This document shows, one piece after another, positions 46,764 to 56,562 of a stretch of DNA of 64,000 nucleotides. The notes beneath the pieces are model-generated. The model saw nothing but the letters and a program-made list of their open reading frames with translations. It ran no database searches and had not been told where the DNA came from. Origin of the DNA: Thalassospira sp. TSL5-1. Lineage in GTDB: Bacteria; Pseudomonadota; Alphaproteobacteria; Rhodospirillales; Thalassospiraceae. A program made the position numbers and the translations under genes. Positions within the stretch are counted from its first letter, which is position 1, and each line of letters opens with the position of its first letter. Location of the stretch: positions 620,001 through 684,000 of the forward strand of contig NZ_KV880637.1 in NCBI RefSeq assembly GCF_001907695.1, written 5' to 3'.

Positions 46764-47231
46764 TTATGCCGCAGGGGACAGGGGCGGGGCGCGCGGAGAG
46801 CCCGACCGGGGATAAAAATCCGGTGCGTGGGCGGTAATGTGAAGGGCCGTAACCGCATTTGACAGCAGGATGCGGTGAATTGCGGGAATTTCCGGCGAGG
46901 TGCCTGGCGTAATGGCATGAAGCCCAATGCCGCATAGGGCGCATTGATAGGCTTCGTAACTGTCATATTGGCCTGATGTTGTTGGCGGTGCCTTGTCATC
47001 AAAGGCATTGCCAGGCAGGCGGATGGCCTGAATACCGTGGGAGGTGCAGATCAGGATGGGGATATAGTTATTTTGCCCCTGGGTCTGTGCGGCCAGCGGG
47101 GCGTGCATAAAACCAAACAGAACCGTATTGATCAACAGAACACAGGCCACCAGCGATGTGATGGTCTCCCGCAGAGTTCCAGCTGATGAAGCCCGGTTGG
47201 TGCGCACGGCAAATATCCAGATCCACGACAC
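46764..47231 (-). CDS. DUF2946 family membrane protein
   Basis: A 155-aa protein with one N-terminal hydrophobic segment ending LAAQ, then a loop bearing YQCALCGIGLH, the Cys pair of the DUF2946 family. Members are found beside TonB receptors and PepSY proteins and are suspected of a role in metal uptake. The true start could be later than 47231. Confidence 0.7.
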   Translation of the reverse strand: MSWIWIFAVRTNRASSAGTLRETITSLVACVLLINTVLFGFMHAPLAAQTQGQNNYIPILICTSHGIQAIRLPGNAFDDKAPPTTSGQYDSYEAYQCALCGIGLHAITPGTSPEIPAIHRILLSNAVTALHITAHAPDFYPRSGSPRAPPLSPAA

Positions 47232-47386
47232 TATATGAGTGCAATATAATGTTTTTTGGAGAGTGTCAAACTTGCGAGACGTTATTTTGGAATGGCAATC
47301 CGTCTTTCTCCCGCCTTGCCCTGTTTCGGTGATGTGTTTCGGTATTTTTGGGGCAGCTTGGTAATTTGTGAATACAGTTTGCCATT

Positions 47387-47423
47387 AAAAAAGGTGTTCC
47401 CGAGAAAAATTTCGGGAAACACC
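47387..47423 (-). terminator. Terminator after the beta-helix gene
   Basis: GGTGTTTCCCGA pairs with TCGGGAACACC on the minus strand and a TTTTTT run follows. Confidence 0.9.
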
Positions 47424-47451
47424 CATTTTGCAGCAACGAGACGGGTAGGAA

Positions 47452-48690
47452 CTAGTCTTTTTCCTGGTAGTCGATTTTGTTGTCTTTGTACTGGATGCCG
47501 GATTTTTTGATGGTGGCATCAATGCCGCTGCTTTTATTGACCAGCAGGCCGATATTGCGGCTGTTTTCAATCCAGCTGTCGCTGATATCAAGATAGCCGC
47601 CAACATAGACACTGGTTTTAAAACTGCCCCCATCCCCGCCATCGGCAACGCGGACATATTTCCAGACATTTTGGTCGCTTTTGCTTTCGATATAAATGCC
47701 GTCCCAGGATCCGGGGACCGAGCTGACACCGTGAATGACAATCGGTTTTTCGGCGGTGCCAATCGCCTTGAGCGAGCCATTGTGATTGATGCTCATGCGG
47801 GCTTCGGTCCCCATCCGGATTTCAACACCGGGCTGAAGTTCCAGATTGGCGGCAATGGTGGTCATGTGGTTCCAGATATAGGGAATGCCGGGATCAACCC
47901 AGCTTGCATCCTTGTTCAGTGCGCCAAGACCGACAAGGTCGATCCGGTTTTTGGCGTTGTCGGTAAAGGTGCTGTTTTCATCGATCATGCCGACAGTATC
48001 GGGGATCAGACGGGCGGGAACATCGGTATGGTCAATTTTATTGTTTTTAAAATCCTGAAGCGCGCCCAGCACTTCAATGCCATATCCCTTGGCGTGGCTG
48101 ATATGGGTGTTTTCAAGGCGCAAGGATGCCCCTTCATGGACCATGACGGCCCGGGTGGCGGGGTTGGAATCCCCTATTGCGCGTTTCATGGGCGAGCCGC
48201 TGCCTTTCTGGTCGCCACCGGCATAGGTGATGGTGCTGTGAACAAGGCGGTTTTTGCTGCTGTTTGAGTCAAAATACAGCCCGTACCAGTAACCCGGCAT
48301 TTCGTCATCGGCGGTAAAAGTGACCGGTTTGTCTGCCGTGCCCGACGCATCCAGGGAACCACCTGAATGAATGTTTAGTCCGGCATTTTCCTTGAATTTA
48401 AGCGTGGTGCCCGGTTCGATTGTAATGGGCGCATAAATATCGGTTTTATCGAGAACGGTATGGCAGCCCGACCATGTGGCGGGTTCCCGAATGTCGCGCC
48501 CGGAATTTTGCAGCAATTTCAGCCGCTCCATATCTGTCATGTCCGGGTCGGTCATGATTTTTTGCATATCAACCGGCGGAATCAGCGGCGGGCAGGGATC
48601 TTCTTCAGCACGGGCGGAAACCGTTGCCGCGAGGATAAAGGGGAGCGACAGGGCGCAGCGCGTCAGGTTCCGGCGCGATGCAGATTTCAT
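47452..48690 (-). CDS. Secreted right-handed beta-helix protein
   Basis: A 412-aa exported protein. The signal peptide (twin Arg then LPFILAATVSARAEE) is cleaved near ARAEE. Repeats such as IEPGTTLKFKENAGLNIHSGGSLDASGTADKP and LQPGVEIRMGTEARMSINHNGSLKAIGTAEKP (two strongly similar copies about 200 residues apart) define a parallel beta-helix, as in pectate lyase-like or surface proteins. No catalytic motif is seen. GGAGG with good spacing supports the start. Strong terminator downstream. Confidence 0.85.
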   Translation of the reverse strand: MKSASRRNLTRCALSLPFILAATVSARAEEDPCPPLIPPVDMQKIMTDPDMTDMERLKLLQNSGRDIREPATWSGCHTVLDKTDIYAPITIEPGTTLKFKENAGLNIHSGGSLDASGTADKPVTFTADDEMPGYWYGLYFDSNSSKNRLVHSTITYAGGDQKGSGSPMKRAIGDSNPATRAVMVHEGASLRLENTHISHAKGYGIEVLGALQDFKNNKIDHTDVPARLIPDTVGMIDENSTFTDNAKNRIDLVGLGALNKDASWVDPGIPYIWNHMTTIAANLELQPGVEIRMGTEARMSINHNGSLKAIGTAEKPIVIHGVSSVPGSWDGIYIESKSDQNVWKYVRVADGGDGGSFKTSVYVGGYLDISDSWIENSRNIGLLVNKSSGIDATIKKSGIQYKDNKIDYQEKD

Positions 48691-48827
48691 GGTTGTTCCT
48701 CCATATTTTGGTTGCTCGTGGGGACAAGGGCCCAACCTTTGCGAGCAATATGGCGAAAATTTGACTGAAATCTATTTGGGGTTGAGATGATGTCGCTGCG
48801 ATGGCAGGCGTGATCAAGACGGATACT

Positions 48828-51632
48828 TTAAAACGGTAATTCGTCGTCAAACCCGTCCGGCTCGCCGGTCTGATCAGGGTTCAGGAACAGGCGGGTTTGG
48901 GTGATGGCTTCTTTCAGGCCGACGCGCTGGACCGTAACGTCCTCGGGGAAGGCACCGAGCAGGCGCGAGGGCATGCGGTTATCGAGCAAAACGAAAACCC
49001 CGCGATCTTCGGCGCGGCGGACCAGGCGGCCAAAGGCCTGTTTCATGCGCAGGCGCGTGATCATGTCGTCGTATCTTGCACCATGAAAGGCGGCCTTGCG
49101 CGCCCGGTGCAAAATATCGGGCCGGGGCCAGGGCACGCGGTCAAACACAATTAAACGCAGGCTGTCGCCGGGCACATCAACCCCGTCGCGAATGGCATCG
49201 GTGCCCAAAAGGCAGGCATCGCGCTCCACCCGGAAAATATCGATCAGGGTGGAAACATCCATGCCATCAATATGCTGGGCAAGAAGCTGCAAGCCGGCTT
49301 CATCCAGCGGGCCGGTCAGGCGTTCGTAAACCGCACGCAGGCGGGTAATGGCGGTAAACAGGCCCAGCGCCCCACCGTTGGAGGCCAAAAACAGTTCGCG
49401 ATAGGCGCTTGCTATTTGGTCGGCATTGTCGCGTGCAAGGTCATTGACGATGAAAACGCGGGTTTGTTCGCGGTAGTTATAGGGGCTTTTGAGTGCGGCA
49501 CGCACCGCAGGCATCGGCATGTGGGATGCGCCGGTGCGGTCCTCGGCTACGGCCCAGTCAAACATCTCGTCCCCGGTGCCATCGCGTAACGTGGCCGATG
49601 TCACCACCATGCCATGCGTGGTGGGGGCCAGGGCGGCGGTAAGCGGCAGGGTCGGGTCGATATAATGGCGGTGCATGCCAATATCAAAATCGCGGCCAAA
49701 CTGGCGTTCGATGGCGAACCAGTCGACAAATTCTGCCGGCGTGGCATCGACCAATGATTCCAGCATGCCGCGCCAGGCGGCCACCTGCATGATGGCGCGC
49801 CGCTCCAATGATCGGATAGCGGCATCGAGGCGCTGGCGTTCGGCGGAATCCAGCTCGTCGGCTTTTTCATCAAGCATATGGGCGATGATTTTGATCAGCG
49901 CCTTGGCCGGTTTTTCAAGCGCGGCCAGCGCACGGTCGAGGTCGGCAGCAGAGGCCAGGACTTCGGTTACGGCCGGTTTGCAATCGGTTTCGATGGAATA
50001 GCCCCGGTCCTTTTCCGCCGCGCGCGCCATGACCTGTGCCTTGACGTGCGCCAGGAAAATTTCCGCCGGGCCGCTGGCATGTTCCACACCATCCTGCAAT
50101 CGCATCAGCCAGCCCTGATCGGGCAGGCATTGGGCGGCAACGATCACGGCATTAACCGCATCGCGCAGTTCCTCGCGGTCGTGGATCAGGCTTTCGAGGC
50201 GCTGTTTGAGGCCGCGTGCCCGCGAACTGCCCTTGTTTTCCGCGCCCAAAAGCCAGCGGCGCAATTCCGCCCCTTCCTGCCCGGTGAGGTGCGCGGAAAA
50301 GGCCTTGTCGGCGGCATCAAACAGATGGTGCCCCTCGTCAAAGACATAACGCGTGGGCATGAGGGTATCATCCAGCCCGCCAAGGGCGGCCTGCACCATG
50401 ACCAAGGCATGGTTGGCAACCACGATTTCGGCCGATCGCGCCCGACGCACGGTTTTTTCGACAAAGCAGCGCGAATAATGCGGGCAGGCGGCGTAAATAC
50501 ATTCGCCGCGTTGATCGGCCAGGGCAGAGGTAAAGCGGGTGCCAATCAGCTCTGTCAGCCAGGCGGGGAAATCGCCGCCGACCATATCGCCATCGCGGGT
50601 CGCCGCCGCCCAGCGTGCCATCAGGCCCAGCGGAATCGCCTGGCGCGGTTGCTGGGCCAGGGGGCGTTGGGCTTCCTCGAAATTCAGCAGGCACAGGTAG
50701 TTTTCCCGGCCTTTGCGCACCACGGCCTTGCGGCGTTTGTCACGCGGGTCGGGATACAGGCGGTTAAGCTCGCTGTCGATCTGGCGTTGCAGGTTGCGGG
50801 TATAGGTGGAAATCCAGACCGCGCCTTCGTTTTTTTCCGCCCAGACCGATGCCGGGGCGACATAACCCAGTGTTTTGCCCGTGCCGGTCCCGGCCTCCGC
50901 CAATACGATATTGGGGGTGCCGTCCGCCATGCGCGGGGCAAAGGCGGAACATACAGCCGATGAATAATCGGCCTGTTGTGGGCGTTCCTCCGCCCCGTCG
51001 CCCAAAAGTTTGATCAGGCGTTCACGGGCTTCGGTTGGTTCAACCGGGTTGTTGCCCGGCGGGGGTGGCGGCGCATGTTCAGACCATTCGCCCAGCTTTT
51101 TCCAGATTTTAAGGCCTTCATAGACAGCAAAGCGATGTGGACCATCGCCATCCGCGCCCAGGGCAGCCAAAACCGGCACCCCCCACGGCCATTGGCCGCG
51201 TGCCATCGGCCAGGCGATGGAAAGCGCACGGGCGCGTTTTTCGGCGGGTAGAACGGCAAGTTCCTGAAGCAGGCGTTTCATGGCTTCGGCCAGGGCCTCT
51301 GCCTGGCCGATCAAATCATCAGCCGCGCGCTGGCCGGTGGCAAGGGCAATGCCGCGCGGGGTGGGCACACAAAATTGCGCCGGGCGGACAAAGGCAAACA
51401 GTTCCAAAAGGTCGTGGGCGTACAAACCATCCAGCCGCAGGCGTTTGGCCGTGGCGGGCATATGCACGACGATGGGCCGTTCATCGCGTGCCCGGCGGGC
51501 GGCAGCGGCCAGGGGCATTTCGTCAATTTCGCCATCGGGCGTCAAAAAGACAGCGTGACGCAAACCGGCAACCATGACCGGTGCGTTGGGGGGCAAAAAA
51601 CGGGGCCTTGTATCGGAACGATCATCGAACAT
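48828..51632 (-). CDS. DinG/XPD-type superfamily 2 DNA helicase
   Basis: A 934-aa protein. Walker A is GTGTGKT (248-254), the DEAH box appears as VFDEGHHLFD, and cysteines for an iron-sulfur cluster sit in ENYLCLLNF, GECIYAACPHYSRCF. The C-terminal half has RLVRRAEDRGVFVLLDNR, the usual motif VI region. The first 190 residues form an extra domain not seen in E. coli DinG. It probably unwinds DNA in repair. Alone, divergent from the MATE gene. Confidence 0.9.
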   Translation of the reverse strand: MFDDRSDTRPRFLPPNAPVMVAGLRHAVFLTPDGEIDEMPLAAAARRARDERPIVVHMPATAKRLRLDGLYAHDLLELFAFVRPAQFCVPTPRGIALATGQRAADDLIGQAEALAEAMKRLLQELAVLPAEKRARALSIAWPMARGQWPWGVPVLAALGADGDGPHRFAVYEGLKIWKKLGEWSEHAPPPPPGNNPVEPTEARERLIKLLGDGAEERPQQADYSSAVCSAFAPRMADGTPNIVLAEAGTGTGKTLGYVAPASVWAEKNEGAVWISTYTRNLQRQIDSELNRLYPDPRDKRRKAVVRKGRENYLCLLNFEEAQRPLAQQPRQAIPLGLMARWAAATRDGDMVGGDFPAWLTELIGTRFTSALADQRGECIYAACPHYSRCFVEKTVRRARSAEIVVANHALVMVQAALGGLDDTLMPTRYVFDEGHHLFDAADKAFSAHLTGQEGAELRRWLLGAENKGSSRARGLKQRLESLIHDREELRDAVNAVIVAAQCLPDQGWLMRLQDGVEHASGPAEIFLAHVKAQVMARAAEKDRGYSIETDCKPAVTEVLASAADLDRALAALEKPAKALIKIIAHMLDEKADELDSAERQRLDAAIRSLERRAIMQVAAWRGMLESLVDATPAEFVDWFAIERQFGRDFDIGMHRHYIDPTLPLTAALAPTTHGMVVTSATLRDGTGDEMFDWAVAEDRTGASHMPMPAVRAALKSPYNYREQTRVFIVNDLARDNADQIASAYRELFLASNGGALGLFTAITRLRAVYERLTGPLDEAGLQLLAQHIDGMDVSTLIDIFRVERDACLLGTDAIRDGVDVPGDSLRLIVFDRVPWPRPDILHRARKAAFHGARYDDMITRLRMKQAFGRLVRRAEDRGVFVLLDNRMPSRLLGAFPEDVTVQRVGLKEAITQTRLFLNPDQTGEPDGFDDELPF

Positions 51633-52040
51633 TTGGGGGACTATAGGGATTCCCGTGCGGGGACGCTACTGTCGAAAACAGGTTTTTGTCGGTGTTTTGA
51701 AAATTGCTGTCAGACACCTTGGCCGGGCCGGTTTTAACAGGGACCTTTGTGGTTGGGATCGCGGGTGAAGCTGTATCTTGATCTGCCGATTGACCACCAA
51801 CCGGCGGATGGGTATATAAAACATCGGTTCCCGGCACCTGCCGTTCGCATGACCTTGTGATCCTGTCATCAGGTCAATGGTAAAGCCCGGGTGATTTCCT
51901 GAAACGGACCCTGTTTTCATACTGTTTTCACCCTGCATTCCGCGCAGGTGGCAATGCGAGCATCCATTTTACCCGGCACATTTAACCCGATTGGGAGACG
52001 TGCCAGGCCCAGGCGGGATGCCGAAAGGCAGGAGAACGGG
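51633..52040. other. Intergenic region between helicase and MATE genes
   Basis: No gene is seen. A sigma-70-like promoter on the plus strand is described separately and would give the MATE gene a leader of about 210 nt. A hairpin with arms GACCT and AGGTC lies within it. No known riboswitch consensus was recognised. Confidence 0.5.
51790..51818 (+). promoter_or_regulatory. Sigma-70-like promoter for the MATE gene
   Basis: TTGACC (51790-51795), a 17-bp spacer, then TATATA (51813-51818), close to the consensus. Long leader to the gene at 52041. Confidence 0.5.
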
Positions 52041-53417
52041 ATGTCGATACAGGATGTTTCCCAAAGTTCCTTTGTAAACGGGCCGCTTGGCAAGGTATTT
52101 GCCAAAACGGCGCTGCCCATCATTTTTGTGATGGGCATGAATGGCACGCTGGCGATTGTTGATGCCGTGTTTTTGGGGATGTATGCCGGGGCCGATGCGG
52201 TGGCGGCCGTGACCCTGATATTTCCTTTTTTCATGGTGATGAATGCCCTGGCTGCGCTGGTGGGAAGTGGTATGTCGAGTGTATTGGCACGCCATTTGGG
52301 GGCCAGGAATATGGTGCAGGCCCGTGCGGTTTTTGCCGGGGCACATGGATTTTCCCTGATGATGGCGGTGGGGTTGATGGGGATATTTGCCCTGTTGGGT
52401 CCCGCTTTGACGATGCTGTTGGCAGATGGGAATGCCCTGCTGGCAGGGCTTGGGTATCGGTATCTGGCGGTGCTGGTGGCGGGGGTGCCGGTGATGTTTT
52501 TGCTGGCCGTGAATGGCGATGCGCTGCGTAATGAAGGGCGCGCGGGCCTGATGGCGGGGTTGAGCCTGTTGGTCAGCATCGGGAATATGGGCCTGAATTA
52601 TATTCTGATCGCGCAAATGGGGTTGGGGGTGACAGGGTCGGCACTGGCGACGGTGGTGGCACAGATGGCCGCCCTTTTGATGGTTGTGGCCTATCGTCGA
52701 GGCCCCCGGGCAACCTTGCGGTTTGAGCAAACAATGCTGCGCGATTTTGGCTGTGCCTGGCGGGAAATTGTGGTGCTGGGTGTGCCGCAATGCCTGGGCA
52801 TGCTTGGAATTGCGCTGGGGGCCGGGGCGGTGATTGCCGCCTTGCAACTGACGGGAATGGCTGAAACGCACTATGCCGTGACCATTGGCGCCTTTGGTAT
52901 TGTTACGCGGGTTACAAGTTTTGTGTTTTTGCCGATTTTGGGGTTGGCGCAGGCGTTGCAATCGGTTGCCGGGCATAATTATGGAGCCGGGCACACGCGC
53001 CGTGTGCTTGGCAGCCTGAAACTGGCGATGCTGGTGGCGTTGGCATATTGCGCCTTGATGGAACTGGCATTGGGCGGATTTGCCGGGGTGCTGGGGCGGG
53101 CCTTTGTGCCTGATGTGCAGGTGCAGGGCGAAGTGGCCCGCATTTTACCCATTGTGATGATGGCATTTTTTACCGTTGGCCCGATGATGATGGTGGCAAC
53201 ATTTTTTCAGGCAATTGGCGATGCGGCGTTAGCGGCATTGCTGGGGCTGGCAAAACCGTATTTATTTGCCTTGCCCGCAACATTTTTGCTGCCCCTGTGG
53301 TTGGGGCAAGGTGGCATTTGGCTGGCCCGGCCCGTGGCAGATATGTTGTTGCTGTTTCTAACCCTTTTGGTTGTGCTGCATCATTGTCGGCGGTTAGGGG
53401 GCTTTGGCCGGGTTTAA
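52041..53417 (+). CDS. MATE family multidrug/sodium efflux protein
   Basis: A 458-aa inner-membrane transporter with twelve segments. FVMGMNGTLAIVDAVFLGMYAGADAVAAVT and GSGMSSVLARHLGARN are typical of MatE. GGAGAACGGG precedes the ATG; the frame open from 51948 is not needed. Substrate is unknown. Confidence 0.94.
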   Translation: MSIQDVSQSSFVNGPLGKVFAKTALPIIFVMGMNGTLAIVDAVFLGMYAGADAVAAVTLIFPFFMVMNALAALVGSGMSSVLARHLGARNMVQARAVFAGAHGFSLMMAVGLMGIFALLGPALTMLLADGNALLAGLGYRYLAVLVAGVPVMFLLAVNGDALRNEGRAGLMAGLSLLVSIGNMGLNYILIAQMGLGVTGSALATVVAQMAALLMVVAYRRGPRATLRFEQTMLRDFGCAWREIVVLGVPQCLGMLGIALGAGAVIAALQLTGMAETHYAVTIGAFGIVTRVTSFVFLPILGLAQALQSVAGHNYGAGHTRRVLGSLKLAMLVALAYCALMELALGGFAGVLGRAFVPDVQVQGEVARILPIVMMAFFTVGPMMMVATFFQAIGDAALAALLGLAKPYLFALPATFLLPLWLGQGGIWLARPVADMLLLFLTLLVVLHHCRRLGGFGRV

Positions 53418-53609
53418 AGGCCGGGATGATTGACAGGGATGATTTGCCGGGTGGATTTACCTGGCCAATTGACCCGGAAGAATACCGCCTGCCGGGAGGG
53501 CAGCGTGATCGTGGTTTACGGGTGTGTGATTGCGCTGCCGGGTGGGCCTTGATATGGTTATTACTGAGGCTTTGATTTGGCTGTTTCGACAGGATATGGA
53601 CAGGATCAG

Positions 53610-54500
53610 ATGATGGCGAAACCGCAGGGACGTGGCCATAACCAGTTCTTTTGGCACGATACGGATATGCCGTTTATCGAGGCGCGTTTTGTGCGCGAGG
53701 GGCGGAATATCCGGTCGGATCGGCATACGCATGATACCTTTTCCATTGGCGCGATTTTGCGCGGGGCGAGTACCTGCAAAATGCGCCGGGCCAAACATGA
53801 GCTGACCACCGGGACGGTCATTTTCATTAATCCGGAAGATGTGCATGATTGCCACCCGCTGGTTGAGCAGGGCTGGTCGTTTCAGATGTTATATGTTGAT
53901 ACGGCCTGGCTGCGTGATGTGCAGGCGGAAGATGATGCCGATGACGGGGGCAAGTTTGCCGCCTTCGACCCGGTTTTAAGCCAGGATCCGATGATTTTTG
54001 CCGAACTTACCCGGCTGGGCCGGGTGCTGGCGGACCCGGATGTGCCGGTTTTGGGCAAGGAAACGGCGGCAACCAGCTTTTTTAGCCTGCTATCGACGCG
54101 GGCGGGGCGTGGGCGGCATCGCGGGCAGACCCAACGCAAGGAGATCGCGGGCGGTGGTGTCGGTGGTGCGGGGCAGACGGAGGGCCGGAAGCTGGCCCGG
54201 GTGGCGGACTATATTCGCAGCCGTTGCGAGGAACCCTTAAGGCTGGCGGATCTTTGCCAGCAGGCGGATATGACGCCATCGGCCCTGGTGCGGGCCTTTG
54301 GCCAGCAATATGGTATTACACCGCACGCCTATTTGACCAATTGCCGCATCCAGCGGGCCCGCCATGCCCTTAAACGCGGGGAACGGATTGTGGATGTGGC
54401 ACTGGAATGCGGTTTTGCCGATCAGGCGCATTTTCAACGGGTTTTCAAACGCCAGATGACGGCAACTCCCCGGCAATATGCGCAGGTTTTGTGCGCCTGA
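53610..54500 (+). CDS. AraC family transcriptional regulator
   Basis: A 296-aa regulator with an AraC-type N-terminal cupin region (RHTHDTFSIGAIL, INPEDVHDCHP) and two C-terminal HTH motifs (LADLCQQADMTPSALVRAFGQQYG; IVDVALECGFADQAHFQRVFKR). It is convergent with a LysE gene, an arrangement common for AraC regulators of exporters. ATG at 53610 follows AGGA; 53613 is also possible. Confidence 0.92.
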   Translation: MMAKPQGRGHNQFFWHDTDMPFIEARFVREGRNIRSDRHTHDTFSIGAILRGASTCKMRRAKHELTTGTVIFINPEDVHDCHPLVEQGWSFQMLYVDTAWLRDVQAEDDADDGGKFAAFDPVLSQDPMIFAELTRLGRVLADPDVPVLGKETAATSFFSLLSTRAGRGRHRGQTQRKEIAGGGVGGAGQTEGRKLARVADYIRSRCEEPLRLADLCQQADMTPSALVRAFGQQYGITPHAYLTNCRIQRARHALKRGERIVDVALECGFADQAHFQRVFKRQMTATPRQYAQVLCA

Positions 54501-54564
54501 TGGACCTTTCGGCCCGATGCCGGGGAATTGCCGGGGGGAGGGCTTTCTTTGGCGGCGATCATAC

Positions 54565-55164
54565 TCAGTGCAAAAGCAGGTAAATCGCGCAGGCGAGTAA
54601 CAGGGCGGCCATGCAGCGGTTGAAATTACGTACCAGAACCTCGTTGTGGAGATAGTGCCGTAAAAAGGACCCCGCGACGGCCCAGCAGGCAACCGATGAA
54701 AAACAGACAACGAAATAAAGAATAACAAACTGCCAGAGCAGAACACGGTCGCCATCGGCAATGAATACCCCTGTCCCGGCGACAGATGCCATCCAGGCCT
54801 TGGGATTAAGCCATTGTACGGCAGCCCCGGCCAGGACAGAGGGGGATTTGTTGGCCCGGTCGGTGTTTATTTTGCCGTTATCGGTCGCCAGTTTCCACGA
54901 TAGCCAGCCTAGAAAGGCGACCCCGGCCCATTTGATGAACAGGGTGATTTCGGGCACCTGGATGATCAGTTGATGCAGGCCAAAGCCAACAATAAGTAAC
55001 AGCAGGCAGAACCCGGCCGTTGCCCCGAAAACCGGGCGCAGGGCGGGCTGAAAACCGTATTTCACCGATGACCCGAGAACCAGAATTGTGACTGGCCCCG
55101 GCGTGATGGATGAAACCAGGGCAAAGGTTGCCATTGAAAGATAAAGACTGAGACTGCCAGACAT
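54565..55164 (-). CDS. LysE family amino-acid exporter
   Basis: A 199-aa protein with six predicted helices. ITPGPVTILVLGSSVKYGFQPALRPVFGATAG near the N-terminus and QWLNPKAWMA are typical LysE/RhtB hallmarks. Likely exports an amino acid; partner to the neighbouring AraC regulator in control. Confidence 0.93.
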   Translation of the reverse strand: MSGSLSLYLSMATFALVSSITPGPVTILVLGSSVKYGFQPALRPVFGATAGFCLLLLIVGFGLHQLIIQVPEITLFIKWAGVAFLGWLSWKLATDNGKINTDRANKSPSVLAGAAVQWLNPKAWMASVAGTGVFIADGDRVLLWQFVILYFVVCFSSVACWAVAGSFLRHYLHNEVLVRNFNRCMAALLLACAIYLLLH

Positions 55165-55494
55165 AGCGTTTCCTGTGTCGCGATGGTTTTTGTTTCTGAC
55201 AGGTAAGCTGATTGCGAACGTAAATTATTGAAGAAAATTGTCCGGGATGCCGATTTGGGCAAAAATTTTGGCTGGGCCTGAATCGCCGCAAATGGGGGCA
55301 GGATTTTTCCGGCACTGGATTGTTAACCGGCCCGGCGAATGAGGCTTGCTATGTGAGGTGTCTGTGGGGCGAGGCAGTATGCCGGTGATTGCAGGCAATG
55401 TTGTGGTGTTAAGCCGGGGCATTGGGCACAAAAAAGGGCAGACGGGGTGGTCCCGGCTGCCCTTTTGCGGCGGTAGCTATATCTGCTTGATCGT
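55165..55494. other. Intergenic region between LysE and the small membrane protein
   Basis: About 330 bp, no gene. It holds a terminator at 55430-55466 and the upstream region of LysE. Confidence 0.5.
55430..55466 (-). terminator. Terminator after the 121-aa membrane protein
   Basis: AAAAGGGCAG-CCGGG and CCCG-CTGCCCTTTT form a long stem, and the minus strand ends in a T run. Confidence 0.9.
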
Positions 55495-55860
55495 TTATTC
55501 GACCATTTTCATTAATTCATCGGCACAGGAATCGGCGATTTCCTTTGTCGGGGTGTCGCTGCCGGGCATGGTGGCCCAGCCCTGATCGACGACAAAATCA
55601 TCGCGTTTATACGAGCTTTCCTTTTCCAGGGCGGCAAGCTGTGCGGTTTGATTTGTTGGTGTTTGGGCCTTGAATTGTGCAACACAGATGGGGGTGAGCG
55701 CCGCAATGACGGCCGTGTCACCCTGATCAGTGGCCATTTCGGCCGCTGTGCTGTTGGAAACGACCCAGTTGGCACTAAAGCCGACAATGGAGATGGCAAT
55801 TGCGCCAATGATGCCGCCAACAATACCAGGTTTTACCCATTCCGGAATTTTCATATCCAT
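55495..55860 (-). CDS. Small membrane-anchored protein of unknown function
   Basis: A 121-aa protein with an N-terminal membrane segment (GIVGGIIGAIAISIVGFSANWVV) and an exported domain with TAAEMATDQGDTAVIAALTPICVAQFK and a C-terminal Cys (DSCADELM). Two cysteines may pair in the periplasm. I do not recognise a family. A terminator closes the gene. Confidence 0.75.
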   Translation of the reverse strand: MDMKIPEWVKPGIVGGIIGAIAISIVGFSANWVVSNSTAAEMATDQGDTAVIAALTPICVAQFKAQTPTNQTAQLAALEKESSYKRDDFVVDQGWATMPGSDTPTKEIADSCADELMKMVE

Positions 55861-56044
55861 TAACTATTCTCCCATTTTATTTGTGAAATTTATAATAATA
55901 TTTTTGATTTTGTTGATTTTATTAGATCATTAATTTCAAAATTTCGCAAATTACTTATATTTTATTTTTAAATTATTGGTGTTGTGTTTTCGATTATTTG
56001 CGCGTTTTGGTGTTTTTACCGGGTTTTATTGGGCGTTTTTTTGG

Positions 56045-56497
56045 CTATTGAAACAGGCCTGTGACCCAGCCCGCAGCACCGGCAATCATGGCATAGCGGG
56101 CGGCCTTGCCCAGGGTGACCAGGATGATGAAGGGTACAAACCGCACGCGCATCGCCCCGGCGACAAGGGTGATGGGGTCGCCAATAACGGGAAGCCAGGC
56201 AAATAGCAGTACCCAAAGGCCAAAGCGGGAAAACCAGTTGCAGGCGCGGAGATAATCGCGTTCGGAAACGGGAAACCAGCGGGCGTGGCGAAACCGTTCA
56301 ATCGCCAGACCCAGCAGCCAGTTGATGAGCGACCCGGTAACATTGCCCAGGGTAGCGACCAGTACAAGCAGGCGCGGATCATGGTTGCCTGCGGCAATCA
56401 AAGCGGCAAGCACTGCCTCGGACGAGCCGGGCAGCAGGGTGGCAGATGTGAAGGCGGATAAAAACAGCCCGCCATAAACCAGGAGTGCTGACATCAT
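56045..56497 (-). CDS. YqaA/DedA-like membrane protein
   Basis: A 150-aa inner-membrane protein. SSEAVLAALIAAG, GNVTGSLINWLLG and the loop WLPVIGDPITLVAGAMRVRF are typical of the YqaA subgroup of the SNARE-associated/DedA family. Function is unclear (lipid flipping or membrane homeostasis). AT-rich region upstream. Confidence 0.9.
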   Translation of the reverse strand: MMSALLVYGGLFLSAFTSATLLPGSSEAVLAALIAAGNHDPRLLVLVATLGNVTGSLINWLLGLAIERFRHARWFPVSERDYLRACNWFSRFGLWVLLFAWLPVIGDPITLVAGAMRVRFVPFIILVTLGKAARYAMIAGAAGWVTGLFQ

Positions 56498-56562
56498 GAA
56501 CAGGGAGATACCGCGCGCATCATGCCGGGTCTATGGGAATGTTTAAAAAAGGTCAGCCTGAT

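Noticed and set aside
49878..50963. 361-aa open frame opposite the DinG-type helicase
   Set aside because: Antisense of a gene with clear helicase motifs; composition is typical of GC-rich shadow frames.
51969..52994. 341-aa open frame opposite the MATE gene
   Set aside because: Histidine- and glutamine-rich shadow of a hydrophobic membrane protein.
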